This document shows positions 35,938 to 47,080 of a DNA stretch of 64,000 bases, in pieces (position 1 is the first letter of the stretch; the number at the start of each line of letters is the position of its first letter). The position numbers were made by a program, and so were the translations under genes. Location of the stretch: assembly GCA_028023455.1 (NCBI GenBank), contig JAQFVV010000072.1, positions 1,876,001 through 1,940,000 of the forward strand, in the 5' to 3' direction. The notes beneath the pieces are model-generated. The model saw only the letters and a list, made by a program, of their open reading frames with translations. It did no database searches and was not told the origin of the DNA. The DNA comes from Epiperipatus broadwayi. Its lineage: Eukaryota > Onychophora > Udeonychophora > Euonychophora > Peripatidae.

Positions 35938-36022
35938 TTAACAAAGGCAAAACTCTCCATACAGTAGTGCCACCATTGATTATTCTGGTTGGCACTACTG
36001 TATGGAGTTTTGCCTTTGTTAA
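35938..36022. repeat. 37-bp-arm foldback hairpin
   Basis: Left arm 35938-35975 and right arm 35986-36022 are complementary apart from two small indels, with a 10-base spacer. Each arm carries CCATACAGTAGTGCCACC or its complement. The same word begins or ends the repeats at 44.8 kb and, with changes, 47.14 and 60.26 kb, so this hairpin is made from that repeat's end. Confidence 0.8.
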
Positions 36023-36700
36023 CAAAAGAGATATTAAGATATCACCAAAATTCTGTATACTCCTCAACCTTTTATAGTTCTAAGCACTTTTTTGATAAAT
36101 ATAAAAAAAACAATATGTGTAATTCATTAAAAATATTTATTCAACTTTACTACCATGAAATTAAAGCAAAATATATTTTTAATATAATCACAATTCATAT
36201 ACCCCCATTCTCACTACACATCCAATTTTCTCAAGCAAATGGCCGATAATAGCATGATACAACTCAAGTTGAATCTCATGGATTAATATTATTTTGTAAC
36301 TTTTATCAGTACTTCTGCATTATCCAATTTTTTTTTCATATATGAAAATAAATTTATTATTTTTCCTTGCTCAAATACAACCAAAAGCTATATAACATAT
36401 TTTTTTATACAAAAAAAAAAAAAAAAGTTTTCAACAATGTATTATTTACTGCTCTCCTCAATATAACAACATTATACATAATGACATCTATATTTTTCTT
36501 TAACTATAACCACCTCCCCTCTTTCATAGTAATATATATTGTATGTTGCAATACAATATTTGTTGATCTATAATCGTTTTGAGACTTAATTTATTCATTT
36601 TTATGCAAAAAAAACTAAAATAATAGATCACATATATTTCCATTTTACAATTTTCTTGGAATATGTCTTTTTTTTAAAGAAATTAATATGGATGTAGAAT
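36023..36700. other. no gene seen
   Basis: AT-rich spacer with A16-17 run near 36410. No motif recognised. Confidence 0.4.
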
Positions 36701-36702
36701 AT

Positions 36703-36835
36703 TCATCATTATCATCATCAACCATTATCAATTCACTGCAGGATGAAGATCTCTCCGAGTTCATTCCATCTTCTCCAATTTTTAGCTTCTCTTCTCCACA
36801 GCACCCCTGCACACTTTCTTATTTTGTAGAATATT
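36703..36835 (-). repeat. non-LTR or SINE 3' end with ATG/GAT-repeat tail
   Basis: Minus strand: AGAAGATGGAATGAACTCGG, then AGAGATCTTCATCCTGCAGTG, AATTGAT and a GATGATGATAATGATGA tail. A body ending at CTTCATCCTGCAGTGGA followed by a (GAT)n microsatellite is a common layout for RTE-type LINE and dependent SINE 3' ends in animals. 5' part not recognised. Confidence 0.5.
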
Positions 36836-38210
36836 ATGTGAATGTATTTAGTCAATCTTGAAAAAGAGTATTGCTTTCGAAATAATTTACCAAACAATCT
36901 CAGATGCTTTTAAAACTACCTCTCTTACCACAATCCATGAATATTTTAATTTTTAAATGTGTCTACTATTTACAGATTTAACATATTCTTAACTCAACTA
37001 CATTTGATTATTTAAATTCATTTTATGTCTATAATTAGCACTTCAAAAATTTCAAATGCATCATTAAATGAATATATATATATATATATGGCCACTAAAA
37101 AATCTAATTAAATTCTTTCATTTACAAATTTCATTTGATTAAAATATACCAAAATTAATAAACGTTAATAGATTCCATCTACAGCTTATCGTTGATTTTA
37201 TGGAATTTTTAAAAAAATGCAGCTATTGGGTACAGTACTGAATTGAAGACCGCCATTTTATAGCACAACAAGTAACAAAAATATTGCAAATCTATGAATA
37301 GTTAAGATATCTACATTAATTTTAATCGGATTTTCAAAAGGAAAAGCAAAGAAGGGAAAGATAGAACACCCTAAAGAGGAAAAAAGGAATGTTATGCAAT
37401 TATCAAATACTACACTAGTAAGCATTGTACCAGAATATTATGATTAATAAAAGCAGAGATAGAGAAATAATAAATAAATAAAAAGTTTGACTATATATAT
37501 AGTCTAAATGCTATAACAGAAATGATGAATCAATGGCACCCATGCCAAAACGGTAGGGATAAAAGTTTTACTGGCAGATGAACGATTTACAGTTGATATT
37601 TTATAATGTTTATATTTTTATTTTTAAAATGCTACAAGTAAAATGTTTAAGATAAAAAAATAACTAACAAATTTAATTTTTTTTTCTCATGCCGTTAATA
37701 CATACTTAGGATTCCTAGAGTCTTTCCATTTCTAATCACAAATCCATTCATTATGCATTTCATGTCATGTACTGTCCAATAGATAGAAATAACCAAGAGC
37801 AAGGGTACACTGTGGTCTCTTTTTGTCAAGTATTTTCTTCATGCGCCAATTATTTTAAAGTAATTAAATTTAAAAATATAATAAAATTATTTTTTAAAAT
37901 CATAAAAAATTGAATTTTTGGTTAGTGAAAATAAAAACAAAAATAACCAACATACAAAGAATTCTAAAGTTGAGGACTGAAGAATATATGATATGATTAA
38001 CAAATGAACCAGAGCAATTATATGAAGAACATCCTTAAAATAGTATTACGAGAAAAACCATAAATTGGTCTTTGACAAAACATGGATGAAAACAAGAATT
38101 TATTGCTTAAGCAATTAAAAACAGAAATATTCACTCATCATCCAAACATGAGAAACATTTTAGTGATAAGAAATATATAATATAAGGCTGTACCAATAGC
38201 TCAAACAAGC
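36836..38210. other. no gene seen
   Basis: AT-rich spacer. TA microsatellite near 37073-37089. No motif recognised. Confidence 0.4.
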
Positions 38211-38270
38211 TTTTAATTGATAAGTGCAGTAAAAGAAAAAATATTTAGAATCTCCATCTAGAACAGTCCC

Positions 38271-38318
38271 ATCCCCAGACCAATTGATTTCGAGCTTTTG
38301 GCTCACCTCAGTGAGGAA
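38271..38318 (-). ncRNA. hammerhead-like motif, copy 1 of the dimer
   Basis: Minus strand: stem I UCCUCA pairs with UGGGGA (six pairs including one G-U). The core reads CUGAGGU, where CUGANGA is expected (A9 to U). Stem II is GAGC/GCUC around CAAAA. GAA is intact. Stem III AUC/GGU (one U-G) surrounds AAUU. The cleavage triplet is GUC with C17 at 38278. Every element is present except A9, a conserved core base. Confidence 0.6.
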
Positions 38319-38502
38319 CTACAATATTCAGTCACTAGATCTAAAATATCAACTCAAAACTGAGCATTTATTTAATACATAACATTTAAGTAGAAACTCT
38401 GAAATTTTCAGACACAAAAATGTCTTTAATTCCAGCTGCCTAATTTAATTGATAAGTGCAGTAAGAGAAAAATATTTAGAATCGCCATCCAGAACATTCC
38501 CA

Positions 38503-38549
38503 ATCCCAGACCAACTGGTTTCGAGCTTTTGGCTCACTTCAGTGAGGAG
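38503..38549 (-). ncRNA. hammerhead-like motif, copy 2 of the dimer
   Basis: Minus strand: UCCUCA, core CUGAAGU, stem II GAGC/GCUC around CAAAA, GAA, stem III ACC/GGU around AGUU, triplet GUC, then UGGGAUUGGG. Stem III is perfect here, while stem I is weaker (four pairs). The same A9-to-U change as in copy 1 suggests the dimer derives from one already changed source, or that this family uses a variant core. Confidence 0.55.
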
Positions 38550-38570
38550 CTACAATCATTAATATTTTTC

Positions 38571-39900
38571 TTGTATATTTCATGACTGTGTAAGTAATGA
38601 GCATCATAAATGGATTTCTACCATAGGGTAAAAGGGTATTGATCTACAGAATTATTAACTGATAGAAGGTAGAAATTCATATTTGACACATGTATATATA
38701 TATATTTATTATTATTATTATTGTTTAAATGTTTGATATCTAAATTCATATTATCATTGTTAATAAATGTTAAATAGTTTGCATTATTCCGGTCTTTGGT
38801 TTATTGAGTTGCCATGGCATTCAACAGTCCACTAACAGTCATTGATGCACACATACCCAGTTCATTTTTATATAGTAGTTTTATGGTAAATTAAGTGTTT
38901 TCAGTAATAGTTGTAACCTATATAGAGGTGCGGAAGTTGCTTTGTGTATCTGATCATACCTGTTAAGGGAGTCAAAGGCAATATTCTCCCTGGGCTCGAA
39001 TATTAGGGCATAACGGAATCGGAAAGGAGTGACAGCTGGGGGAACTAACCTAAACTGAACATAATATTAATAAATAGGTATAGAGCTAGTCAATTAAAAG
39101 TGCATGCAATCATTGGTTAGGCATTTCATCAAGTTTTCATCAGCATTCACCTGAAGACCCAAAGACCGATCATAGTTAGATTGACCTTTTCCCTTTCCCA
39201 GCCTGATCAAACTCTGCAGACTGTGTCATCTGGGGCAGCCAATCATGGCACATTGAGCCATAATTTCCAGACTATTACATCTGCATTATATCCTAATCTC
39301 CATGTTATTTTCCTGTCCGTTATATCTGGCGCGCGTGTTGGGCATGATCACTTACATCTCATACCCAGGTTGTTAGGCATGAATATACTGTAGTTGCAAG
39401 GGAGATCCAGTCATTGGACTGGTGTTTAAAAAAAAACACTTTTTTTTCATTTCTTGTGAACTTACATTTCATTTTATATTTCTGTCAAAATAAACCAAAA
39501 TGAACTTATACACTATGGCAAACAACTAGCACTTCCATCCAAAAAAAAATAAAATTCCATAAACTTGAAACAATTATAAATGGGTGTGTCAAAAAAAAAA
39601 CATGCAAAGTATTGAATGCAAATTTGAAATATAGTGGATTGAACAATAAACAGAGACCAATGATAAATAGTTAAGTGATTAATAAATGATACTAAAATAG
39701 TAGAGTTAGGTGTGTAAAAGGACATAGGCTAAAAGTAGATTTAAAAAAAGGAGGGAGGTTAAAGATAAATGGAATTGTTAGGGAAAGCGTGATACACTAT
39801 GGCATGTAGTTATTTATAGTTTATTAAATATTTTATACATAGTTTGCGAAACAAAACAAAAAAATAATGATAACCAGAAGTGGTAAGCAATCGAGTATTA
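38571..39900. other. no gene seen
   Basis: The strip 38930-39420 is less AT-rich than its surroundings, and holds a 70-codon plus frame (39181-39393) with no recognisable motif. It could be decayed transposon sequence. TTATTATTA microsatellite near 38706. Confidence 0.35.
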
Positions 39901-39919
39901 TGGAATCCAAAATGAAGTA

Positions 39920-40660
39920 ATGAAAAATAATAGTGATAGTGAGATGGTAGATGACACTGCCAGTAATGAGGTAGGATTTATACTGATCCAAATATCTGCT
40001 GGTTGGTTGTCTCAAGTCTCTGAATATGCGATAGAAATTAATCCTCTCAGTATTAGTTCGGAAAATGTAGTACCAGGCATGGATCAAACTAACCCAGATA
40101 CTCAACTGCCAATCCCACAAATAAACACCGAGGCAAATGTATGTAGCATAAGCAACCAGTACTTAGAGCGAAAGACTTGCTCTGCACATGAGATCTCCAT
40201 AGACAATGACAGTCTCCAAAGCAAAGTGCTATTAGTTCAAATCACTACCACAGAAGAAAAATGATGTTACCACCATATTGTCACACAATGGAATAATGAC
40301 ATGAAAAGTCACTGCAGTTGGGTTGAAGTAACTGAATTTAAGTTGAGAGGAAAGCAGATAAATGATACTCTCAAGTTTCAAGTGAGACTAAGATCAGAAA
40401 GCCTCAAGATTGACCACAAGTCAGATGATGAAGTCCTGAGAGTCAAGAAAACCCCATACTCTGGAAATATCATATCAGAGTACATGAAAGAAGATAAATG
40501 ATTTGGATACATACTTGAAATCATTGCAGCAATTGGTGTTTACCATCAAAATGAAGTTAAAATGTTCTTCAGACAGGACATTTACGAACATAATGATGGC
40601 ATTCAGAACAAATTACTGTTAGCTCAAATGACTGTCTCAGGAAAAAACTGAGACCTTGAA
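39920..40660 (+). pseudogene. unrecognised decayed coding region
   Basis: Consecutive plus frames 39920-40264 (114 codons) and 40301-40501 (66 codons), then a further stretch (about 40501-40650, including QNKLLLAQM), read as normal protein composition. They are interrupted by single stops (for example after ITTTEEK). The first is acidic and Ser/Asn/Gln rich (SSENVVPGMDQTNPDTQLPI). The second has KTPYSGNIISEYMKED. A repeated phrase, LLVQ.TT...K and LLAQMTVSGK, suggests internal duplication. I recognise no family. A transposon gag-like or accessory ORF is possible. Confidence 0.4.
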
Positions 40661-42115
40661 AGAGCCAAATTTAGGGACATAGGTGGAATTAAAACATTTC
40701 ATTATCTTAGTTGTGCATTATGGCGGTTGAAATCGAGAAGATGATCAAAATATAGGAGGTTATAGAATGAGAACGGAGATGTCAATGTTGCGGTGCATCA
40801 CACAGAAAGGTTTCCAGTTCCAAAAGTTGTGTAACACTTATGAAGGTCCTTTCACCTTCATTAAGCATATAAATGATAGTGCTTAAACGAAAAAGCATAT
40901 AATAAGGAAAGGACTTCAAAGGTTGCAACTTAGACATGTAAAATGGACTGTTCACAATGGATGAATTCTCAAATGATGTTTTTAAAAAAATAATAATAAT
41001 GAATAATAGTGCATGTATACATATAGAAAATAGCTTATGATTGTATAAGGAAATGACCTTAAAAGACAAATAGGTATATACGTTAATTTCTTATTGATAT
41101 ATAATGTATTGGCCACTCAACCAAAGAAGGGGATAAGTCAGCCAAGCAATATAAAGTGCAATAAAAGCAACAGTAAATAAAGTGATATGGAAGAAAAATG
41201 TGCAAAAAGCATATCTTTGATTACTAAGCAAGGCTAATAAGAGGAATAAGACTGGAACTCCACATACCTTCAAAATAGATAAAGTTTTTATAAAAAAAAC
41301 TTTCATGCCAGTAAACAAATCGTTAATAAATATAGTAAGTTCTACCATCTATATGAATGACCTTACACCATAGTTAAACAATCGAGTCCTAATGCATTTT
41401 GATTAGATATGGAAGGAGAAGTCAGGGGTAATGCCCGAATTATGAAACCATATTATGGACAATCTAAGTAATTACGGGATTGTCATAAACAACTGATAAG
41501 TATATAAAAAAAAGGATGGTTGATGATAAGTAAAAAAAAATGTAGGTATAATAAGGCTAGGTTAAGAACTATGATGAGAGTATTCCCTAATAGATGCCAG
41601 GGCAGATATTAGGATTCTTTGGGGCCGCTTTATTTAAAGGGTTAGTCCACATCAAGTGATGGATGCTCTAATCTTCTGATAGTCCTCAAAGGAAATCCAA
41701 AAGACTCAATAGCAGGATAGAGGCTAACAAGTAAAAAAAAAAACAAAAAACGTGCTATCTGAAACAGAAACACATTTATTTAGTGTGTATCTGTGTTTAT
41801 GCTATTTGAACAGGTTTAACAAATGATAAAAACTAAACCAAAACAATCCAAAACTTTCATGAAAAAGTTCAAATTCTTATCAAATAAATAGCTAAAAATT
41901 GCAAATTATTTTTTTTTAAAAAGTTCGCTATTTCAAAAGCACCAATACTCTAAGTAAATTATTAGAAAATAATGATAATGAGCATCTACATAAGCAAAGG
42001 ATCAATCCTTTTTTTTTCTTAACAAAAAAAGAGAAAAGATTTAAAACAAAAGCATTAGCAGTTTAAATATCCTTTTTCATCCTTTAAAATACAGAACACT
42101 ATTTCAAGCCATTAA
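40661..42115. other. no gene seen
   Basis: AT-rich. Minus frames of 95 and 85 codons (40782-41069, 41091-41348) are hydrophobic and lack motifs; they are likely chance frames of A-rich sequence. Confidence 0.35.
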
Positions 42116-42117
42116 TA

Positions 42118-42190
42118 AAATTAACAATGAAAAGCGTGCTATAATATCCCTTAAAAATTAACAATGAAAAGCGTGCTATAATATCCCTTC
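42118..42190 (+). repeat. tandem duplication of about 39 bp
   Basis: AAATTAACAATGAAAAGCGT, then GCTATAATATCCCTT, occurs twice in immediate succession with almost no divergence, so it is a recent event. Confidence 0.85.
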
Positions 42191-42369
42191 CTCTGATTTA
42201 TATATACCTAAATTCTGACTCACATAATTTGATCTTAAAGTGCTAAACTCCCCATATTCACAACAACGACGCCAGCACTCTTGCCCAGATAATATCTTAA
42301 CGATAGTTAACGATCATTTCATAGGCTAAAAATAATATCATTTCTAGCTCACTTTTCTTTTCCTCATGT

Positions 42370-42445
42370 GTCATAGCATCAACCGGGAAGCGAACCCGCT
42401 GTCGCTGACCTCTCGACCACCAATGCTTAACCAGATCACTTTAAA
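42370..42445 (-). repeat. tRNA-like head, probable SINE
   Basis: Minus strand: ATCTGGTTAAGCATTGGTGG, then TCGAGAGGTCAGCGAC, AGCGGGTTCGCTTCCCGGT. The last part is a good B box (GGTTCGCTTCC) inside a T-arm (CGGG/CCCG with a 7-base loop). The first part has an A-box-like TGGTTAAG...GGTGGTCGAG. A full acceptor stem is not visible, so this is more likely a SINE head or tRNA pseudogene than a working tRNA. Confidence 0.55.
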
Positions 42446-42529
42446 ATAAGATAAGATATTTATAACAATGAAATAATTATTAAAATTCAGTTAGTTAGTT
42501 ATATAGAGAGCTATTATTTGCATCAAATT

Positions 42530-42980
42530 AATTGTATGGAAGTGAGACTTGGATAAATTATCAGCATAGCATAATGATGTTAAAAAAGTTTTATTTAAGA
42601 ATTAAAATACACTAGCAAGACCATCAATTTGCTGGATGCAATACTACAAAGTCCACTGTATACAAATCACACCCTTTGTTTGGATGGGATACATTAAATG
42701 AATGAATTAACAACATTCCCTAAAAGATAATTTTAAGATGAAAATTTGAGCATGGTTTTTACGAGAGTAGCAGATCCTTTTTACAAGGGAAGTGGAATGT
42801 TTGCATTGGGAAGATATGGCAGAGAACAGAATATATTGGAAGGTTACAGTTAGACATGGTATTGGAATATTTCAGATATTTTATGCTGAAAAATTTAAAA
42901 GACAGAATCATAAAATATCAAATAAAAAGAAAAATGAACTAACATGTGGTATATATGGATCTCAGACACAATTTGTATAA
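42530..42980 (+). pseudogene. LINE C-terminal remnant
   Basis: The plus strand at 42536-42600 gives YGSETWINYQHSIMMLKKF, matching the YG.ETW..Y..H...L..FH segment downstream of RT in many non-LTR retrotransposons. The frame from 42792 gives WEDMAENRIYWKVTVRHGI, then GIFQ. This matches the A.DR..WR..V..G...F C-terminal segment of the same proteins. The pieces lie in the right order on the same strand. They are separated by degraded sequence where QDHQFAGCNT resembles the W.D...N..VL motif. Confidence 0.55.
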
Positions 42981-43424
42981 TCTTCACAAAATCTTTACAA
43001 TAATTTCTAAACTTTATGGTAAATAAAATTAATAAAGACTTCATATTCGAATAACTTCTTTCTAATTAAACAAGTGCCATATTTGAATCAAAAATAAAAA
43101 AACTTAAAACCTGACAAGCATTTTCTTTTCAAAAAAACATATTTATTCCTATCATTAAATTTTTCAAAATTATTGCAACACTGTATTAAAAACTTTGATT
43201 CACAAATTTTGAATGTTATGTAATTTTTTTAATAAACGTGATTCAATTCATGTAACTAAAAATGAAATTTCAATCCCCATCTGTTATTGCTTATAGAATC
43301 AAAAATCAACATTATAAATATTAAAATAACACAAAATATCAGTGCAATTGTATTACTTATTACATGTCTTAACTCATATATAATATTTAAGATTTTTTTA
43401 TAACATAATACATTTATGGTAATG

Positions 43425-43610
43425 TTTTATATATAGGGGTTTGAACTCAGATTTTCACATGACCCTCAACTATCCACCCTATCTCATACTGCTGACACAC
43501 TTGATCATACACATGTATGTGTCAGTAGTACAAGATAGCATGGATAGTTGAGGGTTGTGTGAAAGTCTGAGTTCAAACCCCCTATATATTACATATTGGA
43601 GTGCAGGTAT
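43425..43610. repeat. palindrome built from the ribozyme-repeat tail
   Basis: The left arm (TATAGGGGTTTGAACTCAGA, then TTTTCACATGACCCTCAAC) and right arm (GTTGAGGGTTGTGTGAAAG, then TCTGAGTTCAAACCCCCTAT) are complementary over about 75 bp. The right arm matches the tail of the repeats at 17.16-17.25 and 18.34-18.38 kb. No hammerhead core lies inside. The centre holds TGATCATACACATGTATG. Confidence 0.75.
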
Positions 43611-44635
43611 GAAAAAGCTTGTACTGTAAAAAAAATTCATATATTAATCTTTTATATTGTTTAAACTTTTGGGGTGGAAATTCGATGTTTTAATATTCAT
43701 TTTTGTTTTATATTGTTTAAACCGTTGAAAAGGCTTAGAAATAGCTGTAATGTTGGAAACAAGAAATTTGATGTTTTAATATTTATAATGTGTGATTTTT
43801 ATATTTTACATTATAAAAATTATAATAAATGAATGAGAAATTGAGGCAAAAAATGTGATGTTTTAACCATTTATGTATCCTTATCAATATCAATCTTTTA
43901 TTTTTCATAATGTAACTTTAGTTGTATTTTTTAATGGGGGAAAAAATCTCTATTTTACTCATACAATTTTTACAAATTTTGTTAAAATTGTAAATTTAAA
44001 AAATAAAAGTAGTCTAAAAAATAAGTATCAAAAAATTACAAATAATGAACATAAGTAATCAAAATAATGACTTTACAACAATCTACAGGTTACAAAAAAA
44101 AAAAAATCTCCAAAAAAATATCTATATATTTAAATCAAATTTTATTAAAACTTAAGTTCACATTAAGAAAATATTCTTCTAATTATTTAAATTCAACTTT
44201 TAATTACAAAAAAAAAGCAAAAGATTATTGACATCAGTTGTTTCTTGTTTGGCATAAGTAAATTTTCAATTGATTGATTTTCTGATAAATATATATCAAT
44301 AAACTGTAAATGTAAGTTAAGTACTTATTTAAAAACAAATATTTAGTAATTTTACAAAAGAAAAAAAATCATATATTAAAACTAAAAGAAATAAATAAAT
44401 TTAATATAAACTTATTTTTCTATTTTTATGGACCAACAAAACAGCCCATATGCACTGATAGCTGCTGTCATTTAGGTATTTTAATTAAACTTACAATCTT
44501 AATCTATTAAAATAATTGGTACTATTAAGTGAATGCACTGGATTCCTGTCATTGAAATAAATTATGCTCACTTGCAATTGTACTAACAAGTTTGCATAAA
44601 AATTAAGAAATAATATTCACAATATTTTTATGTAA
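43611..44635. other. no gene seen
   Basis: AT-rich spacer; GAAATTTGATGTTTTAATAT-like phrases recur three times between 43676 and 43865, a weak local repeat. Confidence 0.4.
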
Positions 44636-44637
44636 AG

Positions 44638-44790
44638 CAGTAATGTGATGTGATGTACTGTGGCTTTTCTTTAAACAAATCAAGAATATCTCAGCAATTA
44701 TGCCCAGATAAACCTGTTAGCCACTTTATTTTCCATTCCCCACTCTAAATTTTCCCATATTCTGCTCCATTACCATAATATAATCTTTGT
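44638..44790 (-). mobile_element. 5'-truncated LINE 3' end (family of 47-49 kb)
   Basis: Its reverse complement matches 49255-49385: GAGCAGAATATGG.AAAA, TTAGAGTGGG.AATGGAA, GTGGCTAACAGGTTT.TCTG and GGCATA.TTGCTGAGA.ATTC, ending CATCACATCACAT. Only the 3' UTR is present. Confidence 0.8.
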
Positions 44791-44794
44791 CAAA

Positions 44795-45020
44795 TCTATA
44801 CAGTAGTGCCACCTATTGAAAGCTTTAATAATCAATGAATGCAAGATAGTTTTACATAAAATCCCTATCTAGTGCATACTTACCAACATCCCCTGACTAA
44901 TTTCTAGCTTGTGGTTTTTATCAGTAAAGAGGCTTGAATCTGAGAGCACTAACATCTAGACACTACAATCTAATGCAACTCTCCAGCAACTACCTTTTAC
45001 CTATTTAATCAATTACAAAG
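44795..45020. repeat. TACAGTAGTGCCACC repeat with hammerhead-like core
   Basis: It starts TACAGTAGTGCCACCTATTG and runs through AATCAATGAATG. On the minus strand it contains CTGATAA (44918-44924), AAACCACAAGCT, AGAAATTAGTC. The same arrangement occurs at 60250-60430 and 60750-60920. Joined directly to the LINE end at 44790, as also at 46.66 kb, which suggests the two sequences travel together. Confidence 0.55.
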
Positions 45021-46545
45021 CTATAAGCCCAGGATGAAAACAATAATATTTTGAATCCAAGCTCATTTGCTTCTATAATCATATAAATCAGAAATCAGTT
45101 CAGTATCTATATATTTTGTATCTTTGGTTTTCAAAAACCATATCACCATTATCCTATGGGAAGGATTGGTACAAAACCACTAAAATATCACATGATTTCT
45201 ATTTAACACCTTGTGTTAAGCATAAGAAATGGTGATTGTGTGATTTTTTATGTATTATATTGTTTAAACTTTTTAAAAGGCTATAAATAGTTGAGATATT
45301 GGCTACAACATAGTTGATGTGTTACAATTTAGAATGTTAATTTTTAATTAGCAGGGAAATATGTGAAGATTTTTTTTAGAAAATGGAGATTTTTTATTTT
45401 AACAATACCAAATTGCTGATATTTGGACTACCTACACGTAGTTATTCTTAGTATTGAAATATATATGAAAAACATATTCTAAAAAATATTCCCAATAATT
45501 AATAATCAAATATAACACAATTTTGAAAACTTAACTTCATCTAGAATGATTATATACAATTTAATAATTAATATAAGAAAAAATAATCAAAATTAATCAT
45601 ACATATATACTTCCTTAATTAAGTTTGTATTCTAAGAATATTCAATTTTAGAATAAAACAAGAACAGCTCTCTAATCTATTTCCCACCAATAATAAGGTT
45701 ACTCATCCAGTGATTCCCAAATGGTAATACATCTAAATACCCAGAACAGACTGTGTACACTGCATTTACTAATAAGGTTTGGAACTCAAAGCTAGAAGTA
45801 GCAGTTTATGCACTTGATAATAATCTTTGATCCAATTTTACTACTAAAGCTAAAATATTAAAAATTTGAGCCATTCTAAGATTTTAAACCCAAGCCAAAT
45901 TATATAGATGTGTCTCTAAATCAGTAATTATATATTTTAAGACTCAATATTTTATTAACTATAGGCAATATATCTTTTCATTTAATAATAGTAAATCATT
46001 TAAATCTTCATCTTATAAAGTATAGGACAAAAAAGTAACAGTTCTATACTCATGTACCATACATGTATTGTGTCCCTCTTTGAATTCTAAGCCTCAATCA
46101 TAAAGAAAGAAAACTGTCTGGGGATGGGAATTCAAATGCATTATATTTAGATAATAACTGACTTCTATAGGGGATACTAGAATGAAACCTATCTTCATTT
46201 TATTTTATACTGTGCATGATAGAGAATTGATTATTACTTCTTAGATCTTGCTTTTCATCAAATTCTCAGACCTATGACAATGACTGTAAAACTGAAAAAC
46301 ATCATATGATCTAAACTTATATAATCATAGCCCTTTTCAGAATCAAATTCTATTCTGTTCCAATACTATCTATAGTTGTTATAAAGTTGAAGATATCAAA
46401 ATATATAATTATGGAACTGGTATCAGACTATATAAATAGGCAAGCAAATATGAATGGATTCAAAATATTTTAAACTTCAAATGGGTTACTTGTAAGGTTA
46501 AATTTTCTTTTTAAAAGGGAAAAGATAGCTTCTAAATGAAAGACA
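45021..46545. other. no gene seen
   Basis: AT-rich spacer with some less AT-rich patches (45660-45800). No motif recognised. Confidence 0.4.
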
Positions 46546-46549
46546 CATT

Positions 46550-46815
46550 AAAAGCAAAAGCTCTTTACTGACAAAGACCATAAATGATAAATGAGACTAT
46601 AAATAGAACATCAGTGGAAACAATTTAATTGGAACTCGCATCTGACAGTTACTATTTATTACAGTTTACAATAGATGGAAGCAGAATATGAGAAAACTTA
46701 GAGTGAGGAATGGAAAATTAAGTGGCTAACAGGTTTCTCTGGGTATAATTGTTGAGAGATTCCTGACTCTGTTTAAGGAGAAGCCATCGTACATTACATC
46801 ATCACATCACATCAA
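46550..46815 (+). mobile_element. repeat joined to LINE 3' end, copy 2
   Basis: 46555-46675 (CTCTTTACTGACAAAGACCA, then the ATCT.ACAG.TACTATTTATTACAG stretch) corresponds to the repeat at 44.8 kb in reverse. 46676-46815 is the LINE 3' UTR ending ACATCATCACATCACATCA. The same junction in two places supports a shared composite element. Confidence 0.65.
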
Positions 46816-47080
46816 CAAAGTGATTATACAGAAAGTGGGTTATTGGTTTTTTATGCTGGGTTTGGGAAACGATAAGGGGGATTTAGTTATAAAAGCCATG
46901 GAATTGACAAAGATTATGAGGTGGAAATGGGATGGAGCAGGGTATGGGAAAACTTAGGGCAGGGAATGAAAAAGGAAGGTAAAATGGCTAATAGGTTTCT
47001 CTGGGCATAGTTGCTGAGAGATTCCTGACTCTGTATAAAGAGAAGTCACAGTGCATCACATCACATCACCTCACTCTGGA
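46816..47080 (+). mobile_element. 5'-truncated LINE 3' end, copy 3
   Basis: It begins AAAGTGATTATACAGAAAGTG and contains TTATGCTGGGTTTGGGAAA, both present at 49146-49195. It ends CATCACATCACATCACCTCA at about 47072. It sits directly behind copy 2, in the same orientation. Confidence 0.85.

Larger units (their letters stand above)
38213..38570 (-). repeat. tandem dimer of a ribozyme-like repeat, period 231 bp
   Basis: TTGATAAGTGCAGTAA begins at about 38217 and again at about 38448. CGAGCTTTTGGCTCAC starts at 38291 and again at 38522, giving a period of 231 bases. The second copy is incomplete at its far side. Each copy has a hammerhead-like motif on the minus strand (listed separately). Tandem dimers of 170-400 bp with one hammerhead per unit are the genomic form of retrozymes. 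Confidence 0.7.

Noticed and set aside
42370-42445. Functional tRNA gene
   Set aside because: The B box and T-arm are good, but no acceptor stem or normal anticodon arm could be formed. A SINE head fits better.
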